Shown one piece after another: positions 1-10,100 of a DNA stretch of 64,000 nucleotides (position 1 is the stretch's first letter; every line of letters starts with the position of its first letter). The position numbers were made by a program, and so were the translations under genes. The notes under the pieces were generated by a model, which worked only from the letters and a program-made list of their open reading frames with translations, was not told the DNA's origin and made no database searches. The stretch is taken from assembly GCF_900277125.1 (NCBI RefSeq), contig NZ_OPYN01000132.1:52-64051 (forward strand). The letters run 5' to 3'. The stretch comes from Pseudomonas inefficax (GTDB lineage: Bacteria > Pseudomonadota > Gammaproteobacteria > Pseudomonadales > Pseudomonadaceae).

Positions 1-251
1 GCGCGCTCACCTTCGACCTGCCACGCAATACCCAGAACGTGCTGGACGCCGGCAATGCCATCGGCGCCGAGCTGCCGTACCCGTGAAAGGCTGGCGTGTG
101 CTCGACCTGCAAGTGCCGGGTGATCGAGGGCGAAGTGGAAATGGACAGCAACCATGCCCTGGAGGATTACGAAGTGGCAGCGGGGTATGTGCTGTCGTGC
201 CAGACCTACCCGGTTAGCGACAAGGTGGTGCTCGATTTCGACCAGCTCTGA
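1..251 (+). pseudogene. paaE: PaaE, phenylacetyl-CoA epoxidase reductase subunit, C-terminal end with an in-frame stop
   Basis: This is the 3' end of the reductase that passes electrons from NADPH through FAD and a plant-type 2Fe-2S cluster to the PaaABC(D) epoxidase of the phenylacetate pathway; the 5' part lies outside the window. Reading in the frame of the final TGA (249-251) gives a ferredoxin domain: VLDAGNAIGAELPY, then the cluster loop KAGVCSTCK and a later LSCQT cysteine. The codon at 84-86 is TGA exactly where the first cluster cysteine (normally Ser-Cys-Lys) belongs, and the preceding Ser codon reads CCG. The frame is otherwise intact, so this is a nonsense change, not a frameshift. 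If real, the protein would lose the whole cluster and about 55 residues. The family call rests on the motifs and on the adjacent permease, porin and paaZ. Sequencing error is the main alternative. Confidence 0.8.
84..86 (+). other. paaE: Premature TGA at the first 2Fe-2S cysteine codon of paaE
   Basis: The sequence reads CTG CCG TAC CCG TGA AAG GCT GGC. Related ferredoxin domains have Tyr-Ser-Cys-Lys-Ala-Gly here, so TGC has become TGA and TCG has become CCG. The reading frame continues open to the natural stop, 55 codons further on. Confidence 0.8.
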
Positions 252-256
252 AACCG

Positions 257-354
257 CGTCGCCTGCTTCGCGGGTGAACCCGCTCCCACAGGGACTGCAC
301 AAGACCTGAGAGCAGCGCCCTACCTGTGGGAGCGGGTTTACCCGCGAAGAGGCC
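257..354. repeat. REP pair (BIME), GCGGGT-ACCCGC stem type
   Basis: Two inverted REP units (257-293 and 323-354) carry the core TTCGCGGGTGAACCCGC followed by TCCCACAGG, facing each other across about 30 bp. They fill the gap between paaE and the DUF485 gene. Confidence 0.9.
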
Positions 355-420
355 CTAAGCAACACCGCAACACCCGCGTGACCTCAATAAAACAATTACA
401 ACACCCAGAGATCGCAACCC

Positions 421-729
421 ATGACACCCGAACGCATCGAAAGCATCGCCAACCACCCCGACTTCCAGCACCTGGTGCAGCGCAAACGCCGCCTCAACGG
501 CAGCCTGACCCTGGCCATGCTGGTGATCTACTACGGCTTCGTCCTGCTGGTAGCGTTCTCGCCCAGCACCCTCGGCCAGTCCCTCAGCGGTGGCGTCACC
601 ACCGTCGGCATGCTGGTCGGTGTGCTGATGGTGCTGCTGTCCTTCGCCCTGACCGGTATCTATGTGCACCGCGCCAACAACGTGCTCGACCCGCTCAACG
701 ACAAGGTCAAGCAGGAGTGCGCACAATGA
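421..729 (+). CDS. DUF485 family inner-membrane protein
   Basis: This 102-residue protein has two central hydrophobic segments (about residues 24-45 and 60-82). It belongs to the DUF485/YjcH family, small membrane partners usually encoded just upstream of sodium:solute symporters such as ActP. The sequence [19 protein letters not shown] is typical of the family's N-terminus. Its stop overlaps the start of the permease gene (ATGA), so the two are translationally coupled. Within the phenylacetate cluster it probably assists phenylacetate uptake; its exact function is not established. Confidence 0.88.
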   Translation: MTPERIESIANHPDFQHLVQRKRRLNGSLTLAMLVIYYGFVLLVAFSPSTLGQSLSGGVTTVGMLVGVLMVLLSFALTGIYVHRANNVLDPLNDKVKQECAQ

Positions 730-2288
730 ACTGGACCGCCATCTCGATGTTCATGGTGTTCGTCTGCTTCACCCTGCTGGTCACCCGCTGGGCTGCCATG
801 CGCACCCGCTCGGCCAGCGACTTCTACACCGCCGGCGGGGGCCTGACCGGCATGCAGAACGGCCTGGCGATCGCCGGTGACATGATCAGCGCCGCCTCGT
901 TCCTGGGCATTTCGGCAATGATGTTCATGAACGGCTACGACGGCCTGCTGTATGCCCTGGGCGTACTGGCCGGCTGGCCGATCATCCTGTTCCTGATCGC
1001 CGAACGCCTGCGCAACCTGGGCAAGTACACCTTCGCCGACGTGGTCAGCTACCGCCTGGCGCAAACCCCGGTGCGCCTGACCTCGGCCTTCGGCACCCTG
1101 GTGGTGGCGCTGATGTACCTGGTGGCGCAGATGGTCGGTGCCGGCAAGCTGATCGAACTGCTATTCGGCATCAGCTACCTGTACGCGGTGATGCTGGTCG
1201 GCGTGCTGATGGTCGCCTACGTCACCTTCGGCGGCATGCTCGCCACCACCTGGGTGCAGATCATCAAGGCGGTGATGCTGCTGTCGGGCACCAGCTTCAT
1301 GGCCTTCATGGTGCTCAAGCACTTCGGTTTCAGCACCGAGGCGATGTTCGCCAGCGCCGTGGCCGTGCATGCCAAGGGCCAGGCGATCATGGCCCCGGGT
1401 GGCTTGCTGTCCAACCCGGTGGATGCCATTTCCCTGGGCCTGGGCATGATGTTCGGTACCGCCGGCCTGCCGCATATCCTGATGCGCTTCTTCACCGTCA
1501 GCGATGCCAAGGAAGCGCGCAAGAGCGTGTTCTATGCCACCGGGTTCATCGGCTACTTCTACCTGCTGCTGATCGTCATCGGCTTTGGTGCCATCGTCAT
1601 GGTCGGCACCGAGCCGTCCTACCGTGACGCCACCGGAGCGATCATCGGCGGCGGCAACATGGTCGCTGTGCACCTGGCGCAGGCCGTGGGTGGCAATCTG
1701 TTCCTCGGCTTCATCTCCGCCGTGGCCTTCGCCACCATTCTTGCGGTGGTCGCCGGCCTGGCGCTGTCCGGTGCATCGGCTGTTTCCCACGACCTGTACG
1801 CCTGCGTGGTGCGCCAAGGCAAGGCCAGCGAACAGGAGGAAATGCGCGTGTCGCGTATCGCCACGCTGCTGATCGGCCTGCTGGCGGTAATCCTCGGCCT
1901 GATGTTCGAGTCGCAGAACATCGCCTTCCTTTCCGGCCTGGTGCTGGCCGTGGCCGCTTCGGTCAACTTCCCGGTACTGCTGCTTTCGATGTTCTGGAAA
2001 GGCTTGACCACTCGCGGCGCAGTGTGCGGCAGCATGGCCGGCCTGGTTTCGGCGGTGCTGCTGGTGGTACTGGGCCCGGCGGTGTGGGTCAACGTGCTGC
2101 ATAACGAGAAGGCGCTGTTCCCCTACAGCAACCCCGCACTGTTCTCCATGAGCCTGGCCTTCCTCGGCGCCTGGGTGTTCTCGGTCACTGACAGCTCCGA
2201 GCGCGCCAGCCAGGAGCGTGGCCGCTACCTGGCGCAGTTCATCCGCTCCATGACCGGAATCGGCGCTGCCGGCGCCAGCAAGCACTGA
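726..2288 (+). CDS. paaL: Sodium:solute symporter, probable phenylacetate permease (PaaL/PhaJ)
   Basis: This 520-residue polytopic membrane protein belongs to the SSS family (acetate permease ActP-like), with about 13 hydrophobic segments. Family signatures include the N-terminal SDFYTAGGG loop and the [11 protein letters not shown] segment. The ATG at 726 overlaps the DUF485 stop; the frame is open further upstream, but that part is out of character and overlaps the DUF485 gene. Position between paaE, an OprD-type porin and paaZ matches the P. putida arrangement in which this symporter (PhaJ) imports phenylacetate across the inner membrane. Substrate is inferred from context. Confidence 0.88.
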   Translation: MNWTAISMFMVFVCFTLLVTRWAAMRTRSASDFYTAGGGLTGMQNGLAIAGDMISAASFLGISAMMFMNGYDGLLYALGVLAGWPIILFLIAERLRNLGKYTFADVVSYRLAQTPVRLTSAFGTLVVALMYLVAQMVGAGKLIELLFGISYLYAVMLVGVLMVAYVTFGGMLATTWVQIIKAVMLLSGTSFMAFMVLKHFGFSTEAMFASAVAVHAKGQAIMAPGGLLSNPVDAISLGLGMMFGTAGLPHILMRFFTVSDAKEARKSVFYATGFIGYFYLLLIVIGFGAIVMVGTEPSYRDATGAIIGGGNMVAVHLAQAVGGNLFLGFISAVAFATILAVVAGLALSGASAVSHDLYACVVRQGKASEQEEMRVSRIATLLIGLLAVILGLMFESQNIAFLSGLVLAVAASVNFPVLLLSMFWKGLTTRGAVCGSMAGLVSAVLLVVLGPAVWVNVLHNEKALFPYSNPALFSMSLAFLGAWVFSVTDSSERASQERGRYLAQFIRSMTGIGAAGASKH

Positions 2289-2307
2289 CTCTCAGGGAAG
2301 AACAACC

Positions 2308-3561
2308 ATGTCGGGTAAAACAACAACAATGAACCGCACGCACTTCATTTCGGCCGCCTGGCTGGCGGCCCTCGCCCTGCCGATGCCGGCGATGGCAGAT
2401 TTCATCGGTGACAGCCACGCCCGGTTGGAGCTGCGCAACCACTACCTCAACCGCGACTTCCGCCAGAGCAACGCACCACAGGCCAAGGCCGAGGAGTGGG
2501 GCCAGGGCTTTACCGCCAAGCTGGAGTCGGGGTTCACCGAAGGCCCGGTCGGCTTTGGTGTCGACGCCATTGGCCAACTGGGCATCAAGCTCGACTCCAG
2601 CCGCGACCGCCGCAATACTGGCCTGCTGCCCTTCGGCCCGAACAGCCATGAACCGGTTGACGACTACAGCGAACTGGGCCTCACCGGCAAGGTACGGGTG
2701 TCCAAGAGCACCCTGCGCCTGGGGACCTTGCAACCGATCCTGCCGGTGGTGGTGTACAACGACACCCGCCTGCTGGCCTCCACCTTCCAGGGCGGCCTGC
2801 TCACCAGCCAGGACCTGGCCGGCCTGACCTTCAACGGCGGCCGCCTGACCAAGGCCAACCTGCGTGATTCCTCGGGCCGCGACGACATCGGCTACGGCGC
2901 CGCCAGCAGCGACCACCTGGACTTCGGTGGCGGCAGCTACGCCCTCAGCCCGCAAACCAGCGTCAGCTACTACTACGCCAAACTAGAGGACATCTACCGC
3001 CAGCAGTTCGTCGGCCTGATCGATACCCGCCCGTTGGGCGAAGGCCTGAGCCTGCGCACCGACCTGCGCTACTTCGACAGCCGCAACGACGGCGCCGAAC
3101 GTGCTGGCAACATCGACAACCGCAACTTCAACGCCATGTTCACCCTCGGTGTACGGGCCCACAAGTTCACCGCCGCCTGGCAGCAGATGTCCGGCGACAG
3201 TGCCTTCCCGTTCGTGAACGGTGGCGACCCGTTCACCGTCAACCTGGTCACCTACAACACCTTCACCCGCGCCGGGCTGGACTCGTGGCAGCTGCGTTAC
3301 GACTACGACTTCGTCGCCATGGGTATCCCCGGCCTGAGCTTCATGACCCGCTACACCGATGGCCGCCACGCCGAAACCGCCACCGTCAGCAATGGCCGTG
3401 AGCGTGAGCGCGACACCGACATCACCTATGTCATCCAGAGCGGCCCGTTCAAGGACGTCAGCCTGCGCTGGCGCAACGTCACCTTCCGTTCCGGCAATGG
3501 CCTGACCAACGCCGTGGACGAAAACCGCCTGATCATCGGCTACACCGTGGCGCTGTGGTAA
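2308..3561 (+). CDS. phaK: OprD-family outer-membrane porin, probable phenylacetate channel PhaK
   Basis: This protein of about 417 residues has a signal peptide ([18 protein letters not shown]) followed by [20 protein letters not shown], the usual mature start of OprD/PhaK-type specific porins. It has alternating beta-strand patterns throughout and ends in an aromatic-rich strand (YTVALW, terminal Trp). The ATG at 2329 (MNRTHF) is an alternative start giving a more conventional signal peptide; 2308 is kept because GGGAAGAAC lies just upstream. It lies 19 bp after the permease and 29 bp before paaZ. The inferred role is diffusion of phenylacetate across the outer membrane. Confidence 0.87.
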   Translation: MSGKTTTMNRTHFISAAWLAALALPMPAMADFIGDSHARLELRNHYLNRDFRQSNAPQAKAEEWGQGFTAKLESGFTEGPVGFGVDAIGQLGIKLDSSRDRRNTGLLPFGPNSHEPVDDYSELGLTGKVRVSKSTLRLGTLQPILPVVVYNDTRLLASTFQGGLLTSQDLAGLTFNGGRLTKANLRDSSGRDDIGYGAASSDHLDFGGGSYALSPQTSVSYYYAKLEDIYRQQFVGLIDTRPLGEGLSLRTDLRYFDSRNDGAERAGNIDNRNFNAMFTLGVRAHKFTAAWQQMSGDSAFPFVNGGDPFTVNLVTYNTFTRAGLDSWQLRYDYDFVAMGIPGLSFMTRYTDGRHAETATVSNGRERERDTDITYVIQSGPFKDVSLRWRNVTFRSGNGLTNAVDENRLIIGYTVALW

Positions 3562-3590
3562 CAGCGCCCCCCTCTACATTGGAGAACAGC

Positions 3591-5642
3591 ATGTCTGCCG
3601 CCCCTACCCTGCAAAGCTTCATCGCCGGCCGCTGGTTTGGCCAGCATGGCGCCCAGGCCCTGCGTAGCGCCCTGGATGGCCACGTTTTGGCCTACAGCCA
3701 CGAAGAGCGCCCGGATTTCGCCGAAGCCCTGGACTTTGCCCGTGCCCGTGGTCTGGCCACGCTGATGGCCCTGGACTTCCAGCAGCGCGCCGCGCGCCTG
3801 AAGGCACTGGCCCTGTACCTGGCCGAGCGCAAGGAACAGCTCTACGCCTTGTCCCACCACAGCGGCGCGACGCGTGCCGACAGCTGGATCGACATCGAAG
3901 GCGGCAACGCCACGCTGTTCTCCTATGCGGGCATCGGCAGTCGCGAATTGCCGTCGGGCAATCTGGTACATGAAGGCCCGGCCATCCCGCTGGGCAAGCA
4001 AGGCCATTTCGCCGGCAGCCACATCCTGGTGCCGCGTGCCGGCGTAGCGGTACACATCAACGCCTTCAACTTCCCCATCTGGGGCATGCTGGAGAAGTTC
4101 GCCCCGACCTTCCTGGCCGGCATGCCGTGCATCGTCAAGCCGGCGACCTCGACCAGCTACCTGACCGAGGCCGTGGTGCGCCTGATGAATGCATCCGGGC
4201 TGTTGCCCGAAGGCAGCCTGCAACTGGTGATCGGCAGCACCGGCGACCTGCTCGACCGCCTGCAGGGCCAGGACGTGGTGACTTTCACTGGCTCCGCCGA
4301 CACCGCCGCCAAGTTGCGTGTCACGCCGAACCTGGTGCGCAACTCGGTGCCGTTCACCGCCGAAGCGGATTCGCTGAACTGCGCCATCCTGGGGCCGGAC
4401 GTGACCCCGGACAGCGAAGAGTTCGACCTGTACATCAAGGAGGTGGTCCGCGAAATGACCACCAAGGCCGGGCAAAAATGCACCGCCATCCGCCGCGCCA
4501 TCGTACCGGCCAGGCACATCGATGCCGTTGCCACGCGCCTGCGCGAACGGCTGGCCAAGGTGGTGGTCGGCGACCCCTCGCTGGAAGGTGTGCGCATGGG
4601 CGCCCTGGCCTCTCACGACCAGCAGCGCGATGTGGCCGAGCGGGTGCGTAGCCTGCTGCAGAGCTGCGACCAGCTGTTCGGCGCCAGCGATGGCTTTGCG
4701 CCGCGTGGCGAAGGCGTGGCCGAGGGCGCGTTCTTTGCCCCGACCCTGCTGCAGGCCCGCGATCCGCACGCTGAAGGTGGCGCCCATGATATCGAAGCAT
4801 TCGGCCCGGTCAGCACGCTGATGGCGTATGACGACCTCGATGAAGCCCTGGCGCTGGCCGCGCGAGGCAAAGGCAGCCTGGTGGCAACCTTGGTCACCGC
4901 CGACCGCAGCGTGGCAGCCACGGCCATCCCGGTGGCCGCCGCCTGGCATGGCCGCCTGCTGGTACTCGACAGCGAGGCGGCCAAGGAATCCACGGGGCAT
5001 GGCTCGCCATTGCCGCAGCTCAAGCACGGCGGCCCGGGCCGCGCGGGCGGTGGCGAAGAGCTGGGTGGCCTGCGTGCCGTCAAGCATTACCTGCAGCGTG
5101 CCGCAGTACAGGGTTCGCCGAGCATGCTGACGGCGGTTACCGGCGAATATGTGCGCGGTGGCGAAGTGATCGAAACCGAAGTGCACCCGTTCCGCCGCTA
5201 TTTCGAGCAGTTGCGCATCGGCGAGTCGCTGCTCACCCATCGGCGCACCGTGACCGAAGCCGATCTGGTCAACTTCGGCTGCCTGTCGGGCGACCATTTC
5301 TACATGCACTTCGACGAGATCGCCGCCAAGCAATCGCAGTTCGGCAAGCGCATCGCCCACGGCTATTTCGTGCTGTCGGCAGCGGCCGGGCTGTTCGTCT
5401 CCCCGGGGGCAGGCCCGGTACTGGCCAACTACGGCCTGGACACCCTGCGCTTCATCAACCCGGTGGGCATCGGCGACACCATCCAGGCGCGCCTGACCTG
5501 CAAGCGCAAGATCGACCAGGGCAAGACCAGCCCACTGGGCGAGCCCCAGGGTGTCGTGGCCTGGGATGTGGAGGTGACCAACCAGTTGGGCGAGCTGGTC
5601 GCCAGCTACGACATTCTCACCCTGGTGCTGAAAAAGCCCTGA
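3591..5642 (+). CDS. paaZ: Bifunctional oxepin-CoA hydrolase / 3-oxo-5,6-dehydrosuberyl-CoA semialdehyde dehydrogenase PaaZ
   Basis: PaaZ opens the oxepin-CoA ring and oxidises the resulting aldehyde in phenylacetate degradation. The 683-residue protein has an N-terminal aldehyde dehydrogenase domain (about 1-520) with Glu258 in FTAEADSLN and nucleophile Cys297 in [11 protein letters not shown], and a C-terminal MaoC-like hydratase domain (about 530-683) with the [10 protein letters not shown] segment. Both catalytic modules look intact and the length matches the family. The start at 3591 follows a good ribosome-binding site (TTGGAGAACAGC) and begins [10 protein letters not shown]; the frame is open upstream only because of GC bias. 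It is the last gene of the operon before a strong terminator. Confidence 0.96.
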   Translation: MSAAPTLQSFIAGRWFGQHGAQALRSALDGHVLAYSHEERPDFAEALDFARARGLATLMALDFQQRAARLKALALYLAERKEQLYALSHHSGATRADSWIDIEGGNATLFSYAGIGSRELPSGNLVHEGPAIPLGKQGHFAGSHILVPRAGVAVHINAFNFPIWGMLEKFAPTFLAGMPCIVKPATSTSYLTEAVVRLMNASGLLPEGSLQLVIGSTGDLLDRLQGQDVVTFTGSADTAAKLRVTPNLVRNSVPFTAEADSLNCAILGPDVTPDSEEFDLYIKEVVREMTTKAGQKCTAIRRAIVPARHIDAVATRLRERLAKVVVGDPSLEGVRMGALASHDQQRDVAERVRSLLQSCDQLFGASDGFAPRGEGVAEGAFFAPTLLQARDPHAEGGAHDIEAFGPVSTLMAYDDLDEALALAARGKGSLVATLVTADRSVAATAIPVAAAWHGRLLVLDSEAAKESTGHGSPLPQLKHGGPGRAGGGEELGGLRAVKHYLQRAAVQGSPSMLTAVTGEYVRGGEVIETEVHPFRRYFEQLRIGESLLTHRRTVTEADLVNFGCLSGDHFYMHFDEIAAKQSQFGKRIAHGYFVLSAAAGLFVSPGAGPVLANYGLDTLRFINPVGIGDTIQARLTCKRKIDQGKTSPLGEPQGVVAWDVEVTNQLGELVASYDILTLVLKKP

Positions 5643-5749
5643 CAGTGCCGTTTGTCAGGGGCGGTGGCAATCCAACCGACCTCCCCTGGCTGTTGCCGCT
5701 CTCATTCAATGAGGGGTGGTCAATGGCTTCGCCTCTCACTCCTGTATTG

Positions 5750-5777
5750 GGCCCGCCTGATCGCGGGCCGTTTTTTC
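5750..5777 (+). terminator. Rho-independent terminator after the paa operon
   Basis: A perfect 7-bp stem GGCCCGC / GCGGGCC with a 6-nt loop is followed by G and six T residues (5771-5776). It lies about 110 bp after the paaZ stop and just before the next small gene. Confidence 0.88.
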
Positions 5778-5798
5778 ATCGAGAGCGAGGGTTGCGAG

Positions 5799-5969
5799 AT
5801 GAATGGCTTGATGGCAATGGGTGGCGGCAGCGCACAGGATGACTGGCCAGAGCTCGAGCCGGACCAGCGCAATGACCGGGCAGATGACCCGGATGCCGAC
5901 CCCAATGTGGCAGATGACGAAGAAAACCGCCCGGGTGTACCGGCCAGCGACCCCGAATCCGGTGCCTAG
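5799..5969 (+). CDS. Small acidic hypothetical protein
   Basis: This 56-residue protein begins MNGLMAMGGGSAQDDW and is rich in Asp, Glu, Pro and Asn in the rest (ADDPDADPNVADDEENRP), so it is probably disordered. The ATG at 5799 has a purine-rich upstream stretch (GAGCGAGGG). I do not recognise a domain. Its composition resembles the other small acidic proteins at 37971-38141 and 17364-17828. It follows the paa terminator and is followed by REPs, so it is probably a single-gene unit. Confidence 0.5.
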   Translation: MNGLMAMGGGSAQDDWPELEPDQRNDRADDPDADPNVADDEENRPGVPASDPESGA

Positions 5970-5984
5970 GCGCCCTGCGCGTGC

Positions 5985-6140
5985 CTCGGAGCGGCTTTAG
6001 CCGCGAAGAATCCAACGCGGTGCATGGCACCGGCTGCGCCGGTGTTCGCGGGCGCGCCCGCTCCCACAGGTATGGCGCACTCCTTGAGCTGGTGGTGTCC
6101 CTGTGGGAGCGGGCATGCCCGCGAAGCAGGCGACGCGGTG
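5985..6140. repeat. REP cluster (three units)
   Basis: Three palindromic units are present: GAGCGGCTTTAGCCGCGAAGAA, a GTTCGCGGGCGCGCCCGC unit ending CTCCCACAGG at about 6070, and an inverted GGGAGCGGGCATGCCCGCGAAG unit ending at about 6130. Between the first two lies the spacer GGTGCATGGCACCGG that recurs in two other clusters. Confidence 0.85.
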
Positions 6141-6143
6141 CTT

Positions 6144-6160
6144 TGAGCAAGACAGTTGTT
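6144..6160 (+). repeat. Partial copy of a non-REP dispersed repeat (GAGCAAGACAGTTG)
   Basis: The segment TGAGCAAGACAGTTGTT matches the first part of a 25-bp sequence found at 31713-31740 (inverted) and 46206-46230. It lies directly beside a REP cluster, as do the other copies. Confidence 0.5.
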
Positions 6161-6195
6161 CATACAAGGATTGCGCAAGGTCTTGCAATCGGGAA

Positions 6196-6453
6196 TCACA
6201 TTGTCGCCGCAGACTGGTTCGGTTTGCCGCCGGAAAGCCGCCAGCTCACTGCGGTAATGCCGTAGCGCTCGGCCATCGGCCTGCTGACTTTTCTGATTTT
6301 TTCGCGCCCGAACTTGGGGATGATGCCGATGCCCGCATCGCAACTCGCCCAATGCCAGGCCTCGGCATTGTCCAGCGTCTCCAGACGAATGATGAAACTG
6401 CGCGGCTGGCCATGCAGTTGGTAATCGATGATGTATAACTGTGGGCTAGGCAT
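6196..6453 (-). CDS. DUF6555-like small protein
   Basis: This 85-residue protein begins MPSPQLYIIDYQLHGQP and has a compact alpha/beta-like composition, with the conserved-looking segments NAEAWHWASCDAGIG and IPKFGREKIRKVSRPMAERYGI. I recall similar short Pseudomonas proteins labelled DUF6555; no function is known. The start at 6453 is chosen because GGGAGG lies 8 nt upstream; an upstream in-frame ATG (6543) lacks such a site. It stands alone between REPs and the KGG gene on the same strand. Confidence 0.65.
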   Translation of the reverse strand: MPSPQLYIIDYQLHGQPRSFIIRLETLDNAEAWHWASCDAGIGIIPKFGREKIRKVSRPMAERYGITAVSWRLSGGKPNQSAATM

Positions 6454-6633
6454 CGCAGGGGCCTCCCTTTCTCCATGGATGACACCCTGATTGATCGGAG
6501 CACGGCCAGAAGATTCAAAAAATTGTCGAACAATAGGGATCAAAGGCTATTGCAGCCTTGGTACGCAGAGCTGTACGCAGAGCTCGGCCGGCACCCGGCA
6601 CAGCGGGTACCGGGTGTCCGGCAACCCTTCAGC

Positions 6634-6843
6634 TCACTGTTGGCGCCCCCCGCCATGGCTGTTCTGGCCGCCCTTGCGGCCGGCCTCCGATGCCCGTTGG
6701 CGGTCATTGGCGAAGTTGCCGCCAGAAGCCTGCCCGCCTTTGTGCCCAGCGCGGGAGGCCCGTTCCCGGTCATTGGCGAAATTGCCTGGGTTGGTTTCCT
6801 TGGTGCCGCCGCGCTGGCTGGCTCGCTCTTGATCCTGCGCCAT
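6634..6843 (-). CDS. KGG-repeat general stress protein
   Basis: This 69-residue, highly hydrophilic protein has the KGG repeat (stress-induced bacterial acidophilic repeat / con-10 type): NPGNFANDRERASRAGHKGG followed by a second GGNFANDRQRASEAGRKGG. The family includes small desiccation/stress-induced proteins such as YciG. A paralogue is at 31341-31517. The function is presumably protective in stationary phase; that is a family inference. Confidence 0.85.
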   Translation of the reverse strand: MAQDQERASQRGGTKETNPGNFANDRERASRAGHKGGQASGGNFANDRQRASEAGRKGGQNSHGGGRQQ

Positions 6844-7118
6844 GTGGTATCTCCTTGCGATGGATGGGTCGCATTAATATTTGCCATGCCTTGGTTCCGA
6901 GCCGCCGATCACAAAGTCTGCTCAATGGTTTTGCCGGCAACTGACCAGTGGCACCAAACATGGGCCGGCAAAAGGTTTGCGTGGCGGAAGCAGGTAGATC
7001 GCACTTTCCTTTGCCGGCGGAGGTCTCAACAACATGGCGACGGCCTATAATCGCGCCACACACACGCCCGATGATGCTGCTTCGGGCGGAACGTTCCGGT
7101 CTGTACAAGGCTCCGTCC

Positions 7119-10100
7119 ATGAAGTCGTCCGCCAAGCAACCTGCCTCGCCCCAGAACCCGGCGCTCAGCCCCAGCCACCTGGATTTCCCGGTGGTGGGCA
7201 TCGGTGCATCGGCAGGCGGCCTGGAAGCGATCTGTACGCTGTTCCGGCAAATGCCCGGCGATTGCGGCATGGCCTTCGTCGTGGTCTTGCACCTGTCCCC
7301 CGACCACCAGAGCGTCGCCGACCGCATCATCCAGGAGACCACGCAAATGCCGGTGCGCCAGGTGACCGAGCCGGTGCCGATCGAGCGCAACCACATCTAC
7401 GTGATTTCCCCGGCCAATCGCCTGTCCACCAACGACGGCTACCTGCGCGTGACCCCGGCCAACCGGCGCCGTGGCGACCACGTGGCCATCGACCTGTTCT
7501 TCCGTGACCTGGCTGACGTGCACAAGGACCACGCCTTCTGCGTGGTGTTGTCTGGTACCGGTGCCGATGGTGCCGTGGGCCTGTCACGGATCAAGGAGCA
7601 AGGCGGCGTGACCCTGGCGCAAACCCCGGACGACGCCCAGTACGACAGCATGCCCCGCGCTGCCATCGAGACCGGCATGGTCGACCTGGTGCTGCCGGCG
7701 GCAGAAATGCCGCAGAAGCTGCTGGAGCTGTGGCGCAATGCCCGTCAGGTGAGGCTCCCGGAAATCGAGGACGACACCCTGCCCCCGGCTTTGGGCACCC
7801 GTGCCGGTGATCCCCAGGCTTGCGAGCCGATGCTCGAGGAGATCCTGCTGCAATTGCGCAGCAATACCGGCCACGACTTCCAGCACTACAAGCGCGCGAC
7901 GGTGCTGCGGCGCATCGAGCGCCGCCTGCATGTAACCGGCCAGGCGGACCTGGCGGCCTACCTGCATTACCTGGAGCAGCACCCCGCGGAATCCAGGGCG
8001 TTGCTGGCCGACATGTTGATTGGCGTGACCAATTTCTTCCGTGATCGCGAAGCCTTCGAAGCACTGGAGCGTCATGTGCTGCCGCAGCTGGCCTGCGAGC
8101 GCGACCCTGCCGATGGCGCGGACGAGATTCGCGTATGGTCGGCCGGTTGCTCCACCGGTGAGGAGGCGTACAGCCTGGCCATGCTGGTTTGCGAGCAGCT
8201 GGCACTGGAACAGCGCACGAGCAAGGTACAAGTGTTCGCCACTGACCTGGATGAACGCGCCATCGCCATTGCCCGCAGTGGCTCCTATTCCGAAGCGATC
8301 GTCACCGATGTGCCGCCCAGCCGGCTGCGCCAGTTCTTCCTCAAGGAAGACCAGCATTACCGGGTGCGAAAAGAGGTTCGCGAAAAGGTGCTGTTTGCCC
8401 GTCATAACCTGTTGTCGGACCCACCGTTCTCGCAGATCGACTTGATTGTCTGCCGCAACCTGCTGATCTACCTGGACCGCGAGGTGCAGAGGGACATTCT
8501 GCAGATGTTCCACTTCGCCCTGCGCCCAGGTGGCTACCTGTTCCTCGGTTCGTCCGAGTCGGCCGACATGGCCAATGAACTGTTTACCCCGGTGGACAAG
8601 CGCAATCGCATTTTCCGCGCACTGGATGCCAGCAATACCGGCCGTAGCTCTGGCCATAAACCTGGCCGTCAGCTGCCCGGTACTTCTGCCGTCAACATGC
8701 CGCAGGAAACACTGGCCACGGCCAAGGCCAAACCGGGGCGCAAGCCATCCTTCGCCGACCTGCACCACCGCGCCCTGGCGCGGCGCATGCCGCCCAGCCT
8801 GATCGTCGATATCGACGGCAATATCCTGCACATGAGCGAAGGCGTGGGTCGCTTCCTGCAACTGGCCGGGGGCGAACCGAGCCGCAACCTGCTCAACCTG
8901 GTGCTGCCGCCCCTGCGCCTGGCCCTGCGCAGCACCTTGTTCCAGGCGCGTCAGGGTACCGAGGCGGTGACCTCGCGCCCTGTCGACCTGGCGGAATCCA
9001 TGGGCAAACTGCAGGTGGAGATCACCGTGCAGCCGTACAAGGACGACCTCAGCGCCAGCGATTGCATGCTGGTGGTATTCGAAGAGCGCGCGCCCGACCC
9101 ATCCCTGCCGTTGCCAGGCGTCATCCGCCAGACCGACAGCATGGTCCTGCACAACCTCGAGCGCGAACTGCTGCGCACTCGGCTGCTACTGCAGGAAACC
9201 ATCGAGCAGTCAGAGGTTTCCAGCGAGGAGCTGACCGCTTCCAATGAAGAGATGCAGGCCATCAACGAGGAGTTGCGTTCGGCCAGCGAAGAATTGGAAA
9301 CCAGCAAGGAAGAGCTGCAATCGATCAACGAGGAGTTGCTTACGGTCAACTACGAGCTGAAGAACAAGGTCGAAGAAACCGACAAGATCAACGACTACCT
9401 CAGCAACCTGATCGCCTGCACCGAGATCGCCACGGTGTTCGTCGACCGTAACCTGCATATCCGCTGGTTCACGCCGCGCGCCACCGACCTGTTCAACATG
9501 CTGCCAGTCGATACCGGCCGTTCCCTGCTCGACATCACCCATCGCCTGGATTACCCGGCACTGGCCGACGATGCTCGCGCCGTGGCCCAGGGCGAGGCCA
9601 TCATCGAGCGTGAAATCGGTAGCCAGGGCGATCACTGGTACCTGGCGCGCCTGCTGCCCTACCGCTCCAGCGAGCAGAAGATCGACGGCACGGTGCTGAC
9701 CTTCATCGACATCAGCAGCAGCCATGCCGCCGAAGAGCGCGTGCGCCTGGGCGAAGAGCGCCTGAGCAAACAGTTGGCCGAGACGCAGAATACCAGCCAC
9801 ATGAAGGACGAGTTCTTCGCCGTCATGTCCCATGAGCTCAAGCACCCGCTCAACCTGATCCAGCTCAACGCCGAAATCCTGCGCCGCCTGCCGTCGCTCA
9901 GGAACATCAGTGCAGCGAGCAAGGCCGTTGGTACCATCTGCGATGCGGTAACCAGCCAGGCGCGGATAATCGACGACCTCCTGGATGTGGCGCGCATTCG
10001 TACTGGCAAGCTCAAGCTCAAGACCGAGCCTGTGGATCTGCTTGCCGTCCTGCAGGGCATCCATGGCGTGGTAGTGAGCGAGCAACATCCCTGCCCGGTT

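Noticed and set aside
5985..6140. Possible CRISPR-like repeat arrays between genes
   Set aside because: The repeats are paired palindromes with variable short spacers and known REP edges, with no array of equal direct repeats and no cas genes.
7584..9152. Open frame on the - strand within the CheB-CheR gene
   Set aside because: Antisense shadow; low complexity in Gly/Gln/His, no start context.
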